Shown in pieces: positions 10,561-19,034 of a stretch of 64,000 bases of DNA (positions within the stretch are counted from its first letter, which is position 1; each line of letters opens with the position of its first letter). The notes under the pieces were generated by a model, which made no database searches, was not told where the DNA came from, and worked only from the letters and a program-made list of their open reading frames with translations. The stretch covers positions 1 through 64,000 of the forward strand of contig NZ_JASJEV010000015.1 of the NCBI RefSeq assembly GCF_030067675.1. The letters are read 5' to 3'. Position numbers and translations under genes: made by a program. The stretch is from Chelatococcus albus (GTDB taxonomy: Bacteria; Pseudomonadota; Alphaproteobacteria; Rhizobiales; Beijerinckiaceae).

Positions 10561-10920
10561 CTCCCGCGTGGGGACCACCGCGGCAGGTGCGCCCTCCACA
10601 ATGGGCATCCTGCCAGAATATTCCACAATAGGGCCAGTCATTTCATTGCCGTCAACAACGGTTGACAAACATGCAATTACAACTCTAATGATGATACACG
10701 CCAAATATTACCGACAATAACTTATATGCAACATCAAACAAATTCAAGTCATTGCGCCAAAATACCATAATACCTGATTTAGAATAGAAATATATATTAA
10801 GTCTTGCTGCATCTGAAAGTATAGTTTTGCATTTCTCTCTTATCTGATGATAAAAATGATGGTAAATTTTCCACGAGAGCCCCCTTCGCCGGCGAGGATG
10901 GCGGCCACGAGGGTCGGGAC
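10561..10920. other. AT-rich non-coding island upstream of the FecR-domain gene
   Basis: No gene is supported here. From about 10640 to 10870 the DNA turns strikingly AT-rich (by eye about one third G+C) inside a GC-rich chromosome, then returns to normal. The short open frames are chance ones. The stretch begins with a palindrome over a TTGACA box (10651-10667) and probably holds the promoter of the FecR/cyclase genes. Confidence 0.6.
10651..10667 (+). promoter_or_regulatory. Palindrome overlapping a TTGACA -35-like box
   Basis: GTCAAC (10651-10656), a 4-base centre, and GTTGAC (10661-10666) form a perfect inverted repeat that overlaps TTGACA at 10662-10667. No convincing -10 box follows at 16-18 bases, so the promoter call is tentative. 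It lies 254 bp before the FecR-domain gene. Confidence 0.35.
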
Positions 10921-11628
10921 ATGGTACCGCGCGTTTGGCGGCAGGCGTTCATTGCCTGCATGTGCGCCGGTGGCTGGCAGGCCGGCGGCGCGGCGCAGGC
11001 GCAGGATGCGAGCGGTAAGGCCGTGGCCGTGCTGCAGGCCGCGGATGCCGTCGGCCCCACCGGCGCGCGCATTCTCGCGATCGAGCAGCCCGTATATATG
11101 GGCGACCGCATCCGCACCGGCTCGACCGGAGAGGCGCAGATCCGCTTCCATGACGACACCCGTCTCGTGGTGGGGCCGGACTCCGTCTTCCTGATCGAGC
11201 GCTACGTCCTGCGCGGCAGCACGACGGTGAAGGATTTCACGGTGGATGCGCTGCGCGGCTCGTTCCGGTTCATGAGCGGAGCGAGCCCCAAATCCGCCTA
11301 TGCCATCCGCACGCCGACGGCAACCATCGGCATCAGGGGAACGCAGTTCGATCTCGCCGTCGGTCCCGGCGGCGAAACGAGCTTCGTCCTGTTCGACGGC
11401 CGGGCGCGCGTCTGCGACGGCAACGGCCGGTGCCTGACAGCGACGGAACCGTGCAGCATGCTGTTCGTGCCGTCGCGCGGACCGGTGCGGCGGGTCTCCA
11501 GCCTCCAGGAAACGCGCTCGCGCTTGCGCGCGGACTTTCCCTATGTGGTCGGCCAGTCCTTCCGCCTGCGGCGGGACTTCCAGGTGAATGTCTCTTCCTG
11601 CGGCGACCTGACCCAGACCTTCCCCTAG
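10921..11628 (+). CDS. Exported FecR-domain protein
   Basis: 235 residues. N-terminal signal-peptide-like segment (about 1-27, ending AAQAQD), then a FecR domain at about 45-150. Visible elements include VYMGDRIRTGSTGEAQIRF, DDTRLVVGPDS, FRFMSG, and RTPTATIGIRGTQFDL. FecR domains are periplasmic beta-rich modules. In many alphaproteobacteria a stand-alone FecR protein is encoded just before a CHASE2 adenylate cyclase, as here, and is presumed to feed the CHASE2 sensor; that link is inference from context. The frame stays open for another 102 codons after the TAG (see the next entry). Four cysteines near 162-238 could form disulfides. Confidence 0.85.
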   Translation: MVPRVWRQAFIACMCAGGWQAGGAAQAQDASGKAVAVLQAADAVGPTGARILAIEQPVYMGDRIRTGSTGEAQIRFHDDTRLVVGPDSVFLIERYVLRGSTTVKDFTVDALRGSFRFMSGASPKSAYAIRTPTATIGIRGTQFDLAVGPGGETSFVLFDGRARVCDGNGRCLTATEPCSMLFVPSRGPVRRVSSLQETRSRLRADFPYVVGQSFRLRRDFQVNVSSCGDLTQTFP

Positions 11629-11937
11629 GAGGACACGAGGGGGGGCGTCGCGCCGGCGGCGACTCCCGCCGCCCCGCGCGACTCCACCCCTGCCAGCGCG
11701 GCGCCGGACAGCCCCGCCTCCCCGAGCTCTCCGTCGAACCCCGGTCCCGACGCCGGCCAGGCGTCGAAGGGCAATCCGGGGAACGACAAGGGTGTCGGCA
11801 ATGCAGGCGAGTCGCCGGGGGGCGGGAATTTCGGCGGCGGCAGCCGCGGCCAGGGCGACACCCATGGCCAAGGTCACGGACGCGGCGGCGGTCATGCCCA
11901 GGGGGGACAGGATGGCGGCCAGGGAGGGGCACGGTGA
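11629..11937 (+). other. Open in-frame extension behind the FecR-protein stop codon
   Basis: Directly after the TAG at 11626-11628 the same frame continues without interruption for 102 codons to TGA at 11935-11937. It encodes a low-complexity tail rich in Ala, Pro and Ser and then in Gly, Gln, His and Asn (for example SKGNPGNDKGVGNAG). It could be a tail lost by a nonsense mutation, a read-through product, or chance in GC-rich DNA. No separate start codon or ribosome site is apparent. Confidence 0.4.
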
Positions 11938-12032
11938 TCGCCGGGCCCCGCGACGCGGGCAGACGAACCGGCGCCGCCGATCCCGGACCCGGTCCGCCGC
12001 CGACGCGCCGGGACAGCGCATGAAGGCTGGTG

Positions 12033-14231
12033 ATGAACCGGGTGCAAGTCCTCGCCATGGCCCTCGGTGCGACGCTCGTCGGAGCATTCGCCGGCCTGCG
12101 CATTCTCGATCCTCTCGAGCTCAAGGTCGCCCGTGAGGCGGTCTTCGACGAGTATCAGAGACTTGCTCCGCGTCCGTTCCAGGACCTGCCGATCCGGATC
12201 GTGGACGTCGACGAGGCCTCTCTCGCCGCACGCGGCCAGTGGCCCTGGTCGCGCGCCGAGCTCGCGCGGCTCGTGGAGCGGCTTCAGGATCTCGGTGCAG
12301 CGGTCGTCGTCTTCGACATGGTCTTCGCGGAACCCGACCGCTCGCAGGCTGCCACGGGGCCCGTCGAGACGGGTCTGACTGCCGCGACGATCGGCGGCAG
12401 TCAGCATTCCCCATTGCCGGGCGCCGCGGCGCCGGACGTCGCATTCGCCCGCGCCATCGCCGACCGGCCGGTCGTGCTCGGCTTCGGGGTCCAGCCGGGC
12501 CGTGACGACCGGCGGCCGCCGCGCAAGACGGGCTTCGCCCACACGGGCCAGGATCCGAAGGAAGCCCTCTTCCACTTCCAGGCCGCGACGCGGAACCTGC
12601 CGGCGCTCGACGCGGCCGCGGCAGGGGTCGGGGCGATCAGCCTCAGCCCGGAGGACAACCTGGGCGTCGTCCGCCACGTCCCGCTCCTCTGGACGGACGG
12701 GCGGCAGATCTTCCCCAGCCTTGCCCTCGAGGCCCTGCGGGTCGCGCAAGGGGCGGCGACGATCCTGATCCACGGCACGCCGAAACCACCGGCCGCCGTC
12801 GCGCTCATCCGCGTCGGCGATTTCGACATCCCGACGACGCGGGCGGGCGAAATCCGCCTGCGCTTCACGCCGGAGACCCCGGAGCGGTACGTCTCGGCGA
12901 TGCGCGTCCTCGCGACCGAACCGGATGCCGACCTGAGGCGAGTGATCGAGGGACGCCTCGTCCTCGTCGGAACGTCCGCGACCGGCCTGCTCGACGCGCG
13001 CGCCACACCGCTCGGCGAGACGGTTCCCGGCGTCTCGATCCAGGCCCAGGCGCTGGAGCAGATCCTGAGCGGGGCGCATCTGCTGCGCCCGGACTGGGTC
13101 GACCCGCTCGAGGTCCTGGCCACGATACTCATCGGCCTCCTGATCGCGCTTACGGCGATCTTCAACGGCCCGGCTGTCGCCCTCATCCTCGGCGGGGCGA
13201 TCGCCAGCGCCACGGTCACGGGCTCCTGGCTCGCCTTCACCCGCTGGGGACTGCTCGTCGATCCGGTCTTTCCATGCCTGACCGGGCTTGCGCTTCACTT
13301 CGCCATCACCACCTTCCGCTACTTTGCGGCCGACCGCGACAAGCGCTTCGTGCGCCGCGCCTTCGCCCATTACGTGGCGCCGTCGATCCTCGCCCAGATC
13401 GAGAAGGACCCGAAGGCACTGCGCCTCGGGGGCGAGGAGCGCGACATCACCATCATGTTCGTGGACATCCGCAATTTCACTGCACTCAGCGAACAGCTCA
13501 CCCCGACCCACGTCGTCGAGTTCCTCAACCGGCTTCTCGGCCGCCTGAGCGAGGACGTCATCGCCGAGGCGGGCACGATCGACAAATACATCGGCGACTC
13601 GATCATGGCGTTCTGGAACGCCCCCATCGAGGTGCCCGACCATCAGCGTCGCGCCTGCCGTGCAGCGCTGCGCATGCGCGAGACTCTGAACGCGCTGAAC
13701 GAGGCCGATGCCTTTGAGCTCAGGCGGCGCGGCTATCCGGTCACTGAGGTCGCCATCGGCATCGGCATCAATGCGGGGCCCGCCTGCGTCGGCAACATGG
13801 GATCCGAGAGCCGATTCAACTATTCTGCCGTCGGCGACACCGTGAACGTCGCCTCACGCATCGAGAGCACGTCCAAGGCGATCGGCTTCGACATCGTCGT
13901 CTCGGACAGCGTCGCGCGCGACGTGGCGGACTTCGCCTTCCTCGACGCCGGTTTCGTCGAGCTGCGCGGCAAGACCGGCAAGACCAGGATGCACGTCCTC
14001 GTCGGCGACGAACGCGTCGCCCAGAGCCCCGAGTTCCTGGAACTGCACAGCCTCCACCAACAGCTTCTCGACGCCATGGGCCACGGGCGCGACAAGGTGA
14101 TCGCGGACCGCCTCCGCGCGTGCCGACGCTTCGCGCGGCAAGAAGCGCCGTCATTGCTGAGATTCTACGACGCCATGTCTCATGACATCGCGGGGCGAAC
14201 GACCTCTCGTGAGAAATACGCGATCGAATAG
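12033..14231 (+). CDS. CHASE2-domain membrane adenylate/guanylate cyclase
   Basis: 732 residues. N-terminal membrane anchor (about 4-22); extracytoplasmic CHASE2 sensor (about 35-330; IRIVDVDEASLAARGQWPW, VVFDMVFAEPDR); three membrane helices (about 350-435); and a class-III cyclase domain (about 465-660). The two metal-binding aspartates are visible in FVDIRNFT (about 476) and YIGDSIMAFWN (about 521). The substrate region (NMGSESRFNYSAVGDTVN) is also intact, so it should make cAMP (or cGMP). ATG at 12033 was preferred to the GTG one codon earlier. It follows the FecR-domain gene by 95 bases after the extension's TGA, and a two-gene sensor unit is likely. The signal is unknown. Confidence 0.92.
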   Translation: MNRVQVLAMALGATLVGAFAGLRILDPLELKVAREAVFDEYQRLAPRPFQDLPIRIVDVDEASLAARGQWPWSRAELARLVERLQDLGAAVVVFDMVFAEPDRSQAATGPVETGLTAATIGGSQHSPLPGAAAPDVAFARAIADRPVVLGFGVQPGRDDRRPPRKTGFAHTGQDPKEALFHFQAATRNLPALDAAAAGVGAISLSPEDNLGVVRHVPLLWTDGRQIFPSLALEALRVAQGAATILIHGTPKPPAAVALIRVGDFDIPTTRAGEIRLRFTPETPERYVSAMRVLATEPDADLRRVIEGRLVLVGTSATGLLDARATPLGETVPGVSIQAQALEQILSGAHLLRPDWVDPLEVLATILIGLLIALTAIFNGPAVALILGGAIASATVTGSWLAFTRWGLLVDPVFPCLTGLALHFAITTFRYFAADRDKRFVRRAFAHYVAPSILAQIEKDPKALRLGGEERDITIMFVDIRNFTALSEQLTPTHVVEFLNRLLGRLSEDVIAEAGTIDKYIGDSIMAFWNAPIEVPDHQRRACRAALRMRETLNALNEADAFELRRRGYPVTEVAIGIGINAGPACVGNMGSESRFNYSAVGDTVNVASRIESTSKAIGFDIVVSDSVARDVADFAFLDAGFVELRGKTGKTRMHVLVGDERVAQSPEFLELHSLHQQLLDAMGHGRDKVIADRLRACRRFARQEAPSLLRFYDAMSHDIAGRTTSREKYAIE

Positions 14232-14440
14232 CTGAATGACTGCTCGCAGCCGGCTTGCGGAGCGGCCCGCGCCTGCGCGCCGCACCACGTCAGCTTTCGG
14301 CAATCTCGACCGGTGAGAGAGCGCGCAAGGCACCCACCGCCGGTCGGTGGGCGCGACCGCCGTGGAGCGCGCTCATGCACGATGATCCAGCCGACAGCCC
14401 GGGCCGAGGCCGCAACGAACCTCCTGCAGGGGGACCGGCC

Positions 14441-15442
14441 ATGCGGGCGTCTTGGGCGGCGCCGCGGCTCGACGCCCTCGCCCGCAGCGCTGCCTCCGCG
14501 CTGTGCACCGCCTATCTGAAGCTGGTCATCGCCACCACCCGCTTCAGGCCGCCACCGGCCGGGCGGGACGCGGCGGCGGAGATCGAGGAGCCCTGCATCG
14601 TCGCCATGTGGCACGGCCAGCAGCTTCTGGCGCCGGCCGCGCGACGCGGCGGGCGGCGCGTCAAAGTGCTGGTCTCCAGCCATCGCGACGGCGCCCTGGT
14701 CGGCGCAGTCGTCCGCCGCCTGGGGCTCGGGGTCATCCGCGGCTCCGGCGCCCATGACCGGCAACAGGCGCGCAGGAAAGGAGGCATGGCCGCCTTTCGG
14801 CAGATGCTGCGGGCGCTCGCAGCCGGCGAGAGCGTGGCGCTCACGGCCGACGTGCCGAAGACGGCCCGTCGCGCGGGCCTCGGCATCGTCCTCCTCGCCA
14901 AGCATTCCGGGCGGCCGATCCATCCGCTCGCCGTCGTCTCCAACCGCCGCATCGATCTCGACAACTGGGACCGCACGAGCATTCCGCTGCCCTTCGGGCG
15001 CGGCGCCATCGTCGTCGGCCAGCCGATCCACGTCCCCCCCGATGCCGGCGACGAGGCTCTGGAGCAGGCGCGCCGGGCGGTCGAGCGCGGCCTGGATGCG
15101 ACCATCGCCCGCGCCTACGCCGCCGTCGGTGACCGCGATCCCGGCGCGGTCCGCGACATGTCCGCCCCGGCACCCGCGCAGGTCGTGACAGACCCGATGG
15201 GCACGGGTTCCATTCACCCCTCCTTCGGCTCGCGCGCGCCCATGGCCAATCGTGCTTTCCGTCACGGCAGACCCGGCCGCGCGACCGCCGCGCGGATCGC
15301 GGGCCTCATTGCCGGTATCGCGGCCGCCGCTGTCGCCGTCGCGGCGATCGCGCTTGCGGAATTCCGCCTCCAGGACGAGATGGAGAAGGGCTGGCGCATC
15401 ATCCGCGCAAGCGACGATGCGCTTCCCGCCGGACGCCCATAG
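14441..15442 (+). CDS. DUF374 lysophospholipid acyltransferase-like protein with an extra C-terminal membrane helix
   Basis: 333 residues from the ATG at 14441, which has AGGGGGA seven bases upstream; an alternative ATG at 14375 would add 22 residues. The DUF374/LPLAT-like core is at about 20-225, with CIVAMWHGQQLLAP, SSHRDGALVGAVVRRLG, VIRGSG and LTADVPKTARRAGLG. Such proteins are thought to acylate a lipid or lipid-A-like acceptor at the membrane; the acceptor is not predictable. Unlike typical members, it carries about 100 further residues with one hydrophobic helix (about 284-306) and a short charged tail. It stands alone, 209 bases after the cyclase. Confidence 0.78.
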   Translation: MRASWAAPRLDALARSAASALCTAYLKLVIATTRFRPPPAGRDAAAEIEEPCIVAMWHGQQLLAPAARRGGRRVKVLVSSHRDGALVGAVVRRLGLGVIRGSGAHDRQQARRKGGMAAFRQMLRALAAGESVALTADVPKTARRAGLGIVLLAKHSGRPIHPLAVVSNRRIDLDNWDRTSIPLPFGRGAIVVGQPIHVPPDAGDEALEQARRAVERGLDATIARAYAAVGDRDPGAVRDMSAPAPAQVVTDPMGTGSIHPSFGSRAPMANRAFRHGRPGRATAARIAGLIAGIAAAAVAVAAIALAEFRLQDEMEKGWRIIRASDDALPAGRP

Positions 15443-15641
15443 GTGTTGCAGCGCACCACCGGCCGCCCCGCCGAGGGTCACGCTTCTGAAATCAATTTAC
15501 ATGGCGAGGCAGGAGCCCGCCTGAGCCGCGCGACGTGACCTGCCACTGGGGATGCGGTCGAAACGGATGTTCCCGATTGCGAACGGGCGCTCCGACTGCC
15601 TTGCGCCGCCGTTCCATCCGCCTATGCTGGCCAACTGCCCT

Positions 15642-15661
15642 CGCAGGCGCTGCCGCCTGCG
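15642..15661. terminator. 8-bp stem-loop between the acyltransferase and the next operon
   Basis: CGCAGGCG (15642-15649) and CGCCTGCG (15654-15661) pair around a 4-base loop, 200 bp after the acyltransferase stop. No T-run follows. It may end the upstream transcript. Confidence 0.3.
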
Positions 15662-15672
15662 GGCTCGGAATA

Positions 15673-15687
15673 TGTAATTAAATTACA
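15673..15687. promoter_or_regulatory. HexR/RpiR-type operator candidate
   Basis: TGTAATTAAATTACA is a 15-bp palindrome, 24 bp before the ATG of the first gene of the operon. It fits the published HexR consensus TGTARTWWWAYTACA at every position. HexR belongs to the RpiR family, and an RpiR-family gene (19035-19961) is the fourth gene of this operon. Autoregulation is the natural inference. Confidence 0.65.
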
Positions 15688-15711
15688 CCGTTTCCCGGGG
15701 AGCCCGCCCGC

Positions 15712-16905
15712 ATGTATCGCGCCATGTACGCCTACGCCTGGGACATCGCCGAGGAAGGGCTCGACGCAGCCATGGAGCGCATGGCCGGGATGGGCATCGG
15801 CACGCTCACTCTCGCCGCCTCCTACCACGCCGGCAAGTTCATCCGCCCGCGCGGCAAGGCGGGCAAGGTGGTGTTCCCCGAGGACGGCACCGTCTACTTC
15901 CGGCCGCGGACCGAGCTCTACGGTGCCATCAAGCCGCGCGTGAGCAACCTCGTCGAAGGGCACGACCTCTTCTCCGACTGGCCGCGCGACGCCCGGCTGC
16001 GGCTCAATGCCTGGACGGTGCTCCTGCACAACACGCCGCTCGGCGCGGCGCACCCCGACTGCGTGGTGCGCAATGCCTTCGGTGACGCCTACGTTTACAG
16101 CCTCGAGCCCTGCCATCCCGACGTGCGCGCCTATGCGGTGGCGCTGGCGCGCGACCTCGCCTCGCGACCGGCGGTCTGCGGGCTGTCGCTCGAGACGCCC
16201 GGCTACCTGCCCTATGCGCACGGCTTCCACCACGAGTTGACGCAGGTGCCGCTCAACCCCTGGGCCGAGATCCTCCTCGGGCTGTCGTTCTCGCAGAGCT
16301 GCGTCACGCGCGCGGAGGCCGCCGGCGTGCCGGCGCGACGGGTGCGCGACACGGTGGCCCGCGCGCTCGACCGATGGCTCGCGAGCGACGCCGCGCCCGC
16401 GGACGACATGGCCATGCACTGGGCGCTCGCCGACGCCGTCGGCGACCCGGACCTTCTCGCGTTCCTGCGCTGGCGCTCGGAGCCCGTGACGAGCCTCGTC
16501 GGCGCGATCCGCGCGGCGATGCCGGAGGGCGTGACGCTCGCCGTCATCCCCTCGGTGCAGCGGCCGAGCGCGCTCGCCTGGTCCGAAGGCTCGGACCTCG
16601 CGGCCCTCGCCGGCGTCGCCGACCGGCTGGAGATCCCGCTCTACGAGCGTTCGACGGCGCGGGCGCTCGCCGATCTGTGGGACGTGCGCCGCCGGGTGGG
16701 CCGGGAGCGGCCGCTGCGCTGCATCCTGCGGCCCGGGCCGCCGGACATGACGGCGAAGGGGGAGCTCGTGACGCTCGTGGCCGAACTCGCAGCCCGGGGC
16801 ATCGACGAGATCGCCTTCTACAACGACGGCCTGCTGAGGCCGCACCACCACGCCTGGGTGCGCGACGCTCTGGCGCAACTGCCGCCTGCAGGGAGGACAA
16901 CATGA
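15712..16905 (+). CDS. Uncharacterised, probably (beta/alpha)8-barrel protein
   Basis: 397 residues with no signal peptide and no family I can name. The pattern of alternating strands and helices suggests a TIM barrel of glycoside-hydrolase or sugar-isomerase type. Examples are MYAYAWDIAEEGLDAAMERM at the start and ending strands such as LRCILRPGPPDM and IDEIAFYNDG. Acidic and aromatic strand ends (SLETPGYLPYAHGFHHE) could form an active site. It starts the D-amino-acid operon and overlaps the SDR gene by four bases (ATGA), so it very likely acts in the same pathway. A GGGGAG ribosome site lies about 10 bases upstream. Confidence 0.7.
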   Translation: MYRAMYAYAWDIAEEGLDAAMERMAGMGIGTLTLAASYHAGKFIRPRGKAGKVVFPEDGTVYFRPRTELYGAIKPRVSNLVEGHDLFSDWPRDARLRLNAWTVLLHNTPLGAAHPDCVVRNAFGDAYVYSLEPCHPDVRAYAVALARDLASRPAVCGLSLETPGYLPYAHGFHHELTQVPLNPWAEILLGLSFSQSCVTRAEAAGVPARRVRDTVARALDRWLASDAAPADDMAMHWALADAVGDPDLLAFLRWRSEPVTSLVGAIRAAMPEGVTLAVIPSVQRPSALAWSEGSDLAALAGVADRLEIPLYERSTARALADLWDVRRRVGRERPLRCILRPGPPDMTAKGELVTLVAELAARGIDEIAFYNDGLLRPHHHAWVRDALAQLPPAGRTT

Positions 16906-17678
16906 GGTTTTCCGGCAAGACCGTGCTCGTCACCGGCGCGGGCGGCGGCATCGGCCGGGCGCTCGTCGCGCATTTCACCGGCGAGGGGGCTCGCATCATC
17001 GCCCACGACCGCAGCGAGGAAGCGCTCGCGCCCGTGGCAGGCGCCCATCGCCCGGCGATCCTTGCCTGGTCGGACCTGTGCGACGCGGAGGCGACGCGCC
17101 AGACGATCACCGCCGCGGTCGAGCGCGCCGGCGGGCTCGACATCCTCGTCAACAACGCCGGGGCGGCGGCGGCAAAGACGCTCGGCTCGATGACGGTCGC
17201 CGCCTTCCACCGCGACATCGACCTCAACCTGAAGGGCACCTACCACGTCGTCGAGGCGGCGCTGCCGGCACTCAAGGCGCGGCCCGGCACGGCGATCGTC
17301 AATATCGGCACCGTGAACGCCCTCGGCAGCTACGGCCATCCGGCCTATGCCGCCGCCAAGGCAGGGCTCGTCAGCCTGACGAAGTCGATGGCGGTGGAGC
17401 TCGGCCGCTACGGCATCCGCGTCAACATCGTCTGCCCGGGCACGGTGCGCACGCCCGCCTGGAACGACCGCATCGCGCTCGACCCCGCCGTCTTCGACGA
17501 GGTCAAGCGCTGGTATCCGCTCGGCCGCGTCGCGGAGCCGGAGGAGATCGCCCGTGTCGTTGCCTTCCTCGCCTCGGACGACGCGGCGGTGGTCACGGGG
17601 GCCGTGCTGCCGGCCGACTGCGGCTTGACGGCCGGGCAGCCGCCCCTGGTCCAGGCCTTCACCTATGAGCAGGTGTAA
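16902..17678 (+). CDS. Short-chain dehydrogenase/reductase
   Basis: 258 residues, classical SDR length. Cofactor motif TGAGGGIGRAL at about 9-19, NNAG at about 86, and the catalytic YAAAK with Tyr149 and Lys153. The residue aligned with the usual catalytic Ser is Thr137 (NIGTVNA), which is less common. An acidic residue at the end of strand 2 (AHDRS) favours NAD over NADP. It probably oxidises or reduces a hydroxy/keto intermediate of the operon's pathway; the substrate is unknown. The start codon overlaps the previous stop (ATGA). Confidence 0.88.
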   Translation: MRFSGKTVLVTGAGGGIGRALVAHFTGEGARIIAHDRSEEALAPVAGAHRPAILAWSDLCDAEATRQTITAAVERAGGLDILVNNAGAAAAKTLGSMTVAAFHRDIDLNLKGTYHVVEAALPALKARPGTAIVNIGTVNALGSYGHPAYAAAKAGLVSLTKSMAVELGRYGIRVNIVCPGTVRTPAWNDRIALDPAVFDEVKRWYPLGRVAEPEEIARVVAFLASDDAAVVTGAVLPADCGLTAGQPPLVQAFTYEQV

Positions 17679-17728
17679 CCTGCACCCCGGCGCCGGCCTT
17701 CACGGGCGGCAATGCGAATGAGCCGTGC

Positions 17729-19027
17729 ATGACGATCCTCGATCTCGATCCAATCCTCGCCTCGGCCGTCGACGGCCGGACCAAGGGCCTGCCGCCGGAC
17801 AGCGCCGAGATGCCGCTCGCCGCCGTGGCGCGGCAGGGCTGGAATGTGCTGAGGGGCGACCTGCCCTTCCCGCAGGCGGTGCTGAAGCAGGGCGTCATGC
17901 GCCGCAATGCCGAATGGATGCGCGACTTCGTGGGGCGCGCAGGCGTCGACCTCGCGCCCCACGGCAAGACGACCATGGCACCGCAGATCTACGACCTGCA
18001 GCTTGCGGCCGGGGCCTGGGGCATCACCGTCGCCACGGCGCAGCAGGCGCGCGTGGCGGTCGCCGCCGGCGCGCGGCGCGTCATCGTGGCGAACGAGGTC
18101 GTCGACCGCGCCTCCATTGCCGCCCTCGGCCGCCTGCTCGCCGCCGACCCGGGGCTCATCCTCTACGCGCTCGTCGACAGTGTGGCCGGCGTGATGCGGC
18201 TCGCCGAAGCGCTGCCTGCCCATCCCGGCCTCGCCCGGCTCGGCTGTCTCGTCGAGCTCGGCGTCGCGGGCGGGCGCACCGGCTGCCGCAGCCCCGACCA
18301 GGCGGCGGCCGTTGCCCGCGCCGTGCGCGCCGCCGGCCTCACCCTCGCCGGCGTCGAGGGCTATGAGGGCGTGATCGGCAACAGCGGCACGGCCGACGAG
18401 AATGGTGCCGTGCGCCGCTATCTCCGGGCCCTGACGGAGCTCTCCCGCCGGCTCGACGCCGATGGCCTGTTCGCCGGGCAGGAGATCCTCGTCACGGCCG
18501 GAGGCTCGGGCTGCTTCGACCTCGTGGTCGAGGGGCTCTCCGGACCCGCGCTGTCGCGGCCGGTGCGGATCGTGCTGCGCAGCGGCTGCTACATCACCCA
18601 CGACAGCGTGCTCTACGAGCGGCTGTTCGCGGCCATCGCCGCGCGGGCCGGCGAGGCACTGCCCCAGGGGCGGCTCGCGCCGGCGCTGGAGATCTGGGCC
18701 ATGGTGCAGTCGGTCCCGGAGCCCGGCCGCGCCATTGTCACCATGGGCAAGCGCGACGTCGGCTTCGACGCGCATCTGCCCGTGCCGACGCATCTGTTCC
18801 GCGAGGAACGCGACAGCCGCCCGGTCCCCCTCGACGAGGGCTTTCGCGTCTCGAAGCTCTTCGACCAGCACGCCTGTCTCGACCTGCCGGCGGGCGCCGA
18901 CCTCCGCGTGGGCGATCTCGTGGCCTGCGGCATCTCGCACCCCTGCACCACCTTCGACCGCTGGCAGGTGCTGATGGTCGTCGACGACGGTTACACCGTC
19001 GTCGACGCGGTGCGGACCTTCTTCTGA
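17729..19027 (+). CDS. D-serine dehydratase-like / D-threonine-aldolase-family PLP enzyme
   Basis: 432 residues of the fold-type III PLP family that includes eukaryotic D-serine dehydratase (DSD) and bacterial D-threonine aldolase. The N-terminal alanine-racemase-like barrel carries the PLP lysine Lys80 in APHGKTTMAP. The C-terminal domain carries the metal-binding His404-x-Cys406 (SHPCTTFDRW), the zinc ligands in DSD. It acts in the cytoplasm on a D-amino acid, by dehydration/deamination or by aldol cleavage. Bacterial annotations often call it amino acid deaminase; the exact substrate is open. It sits between the SDR and the RpiR regulator and two genes before D-aminoacylase, which would supply its substrate. 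Confidence 0.88.
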   Translation: MTILDLDPILASAVDGRTKGLPPDSAEMPLAAVARQGWNVLRGDLPFPQAVLKQGVMRRNAEWMRDFVGRAGVDLAPHGKTTMAPQIYDLQLAAGAWGITVATAQQARVAVAAGARRVIVANEVVDRASIAALGRLLAADPGLILYALVDSVAGVMRLAEALPAHPGLARLGCLVELGVAGGRTGCRSPDQAAAVARAVRAAGLTLAGVEGYEGVIGNSGTADENGAVRRYLRALTELSRRLDADGLFAGQEILVTAGGSGCFDLVVEGLSGPALSRPVRIVLRSGCYITHDSVLYERLFAAIAARAGEALPQGRLAPALEIWAMVQSVPEPGRAIVTMGKRDVGFDAHLPVPTHLFREERDSRPVPLDEGFRVSKLFDQHACLDLPAGADLRVGDLVACGISHPCTTFDRWQVLMVVDDGYTVVDAVRTFF

Positions 19028-19034
19028 GGCGGCC

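Noticed and set aside
11892-13643. 583-codon minus-strand open frame over the cyclase gene
   Set aside because: Shadow of the CHASE2 cyclase; high Arg/Asp/Gly content typical of the complementary frame in high-GC DNA.
15673-15687. Calling the palindrome a proven HexR site
   Set aside because: HexR is a different RpiR member controlling sugar catabolism; only the consensus match and local RpiR gene are seen, so it is reported as a candidate.
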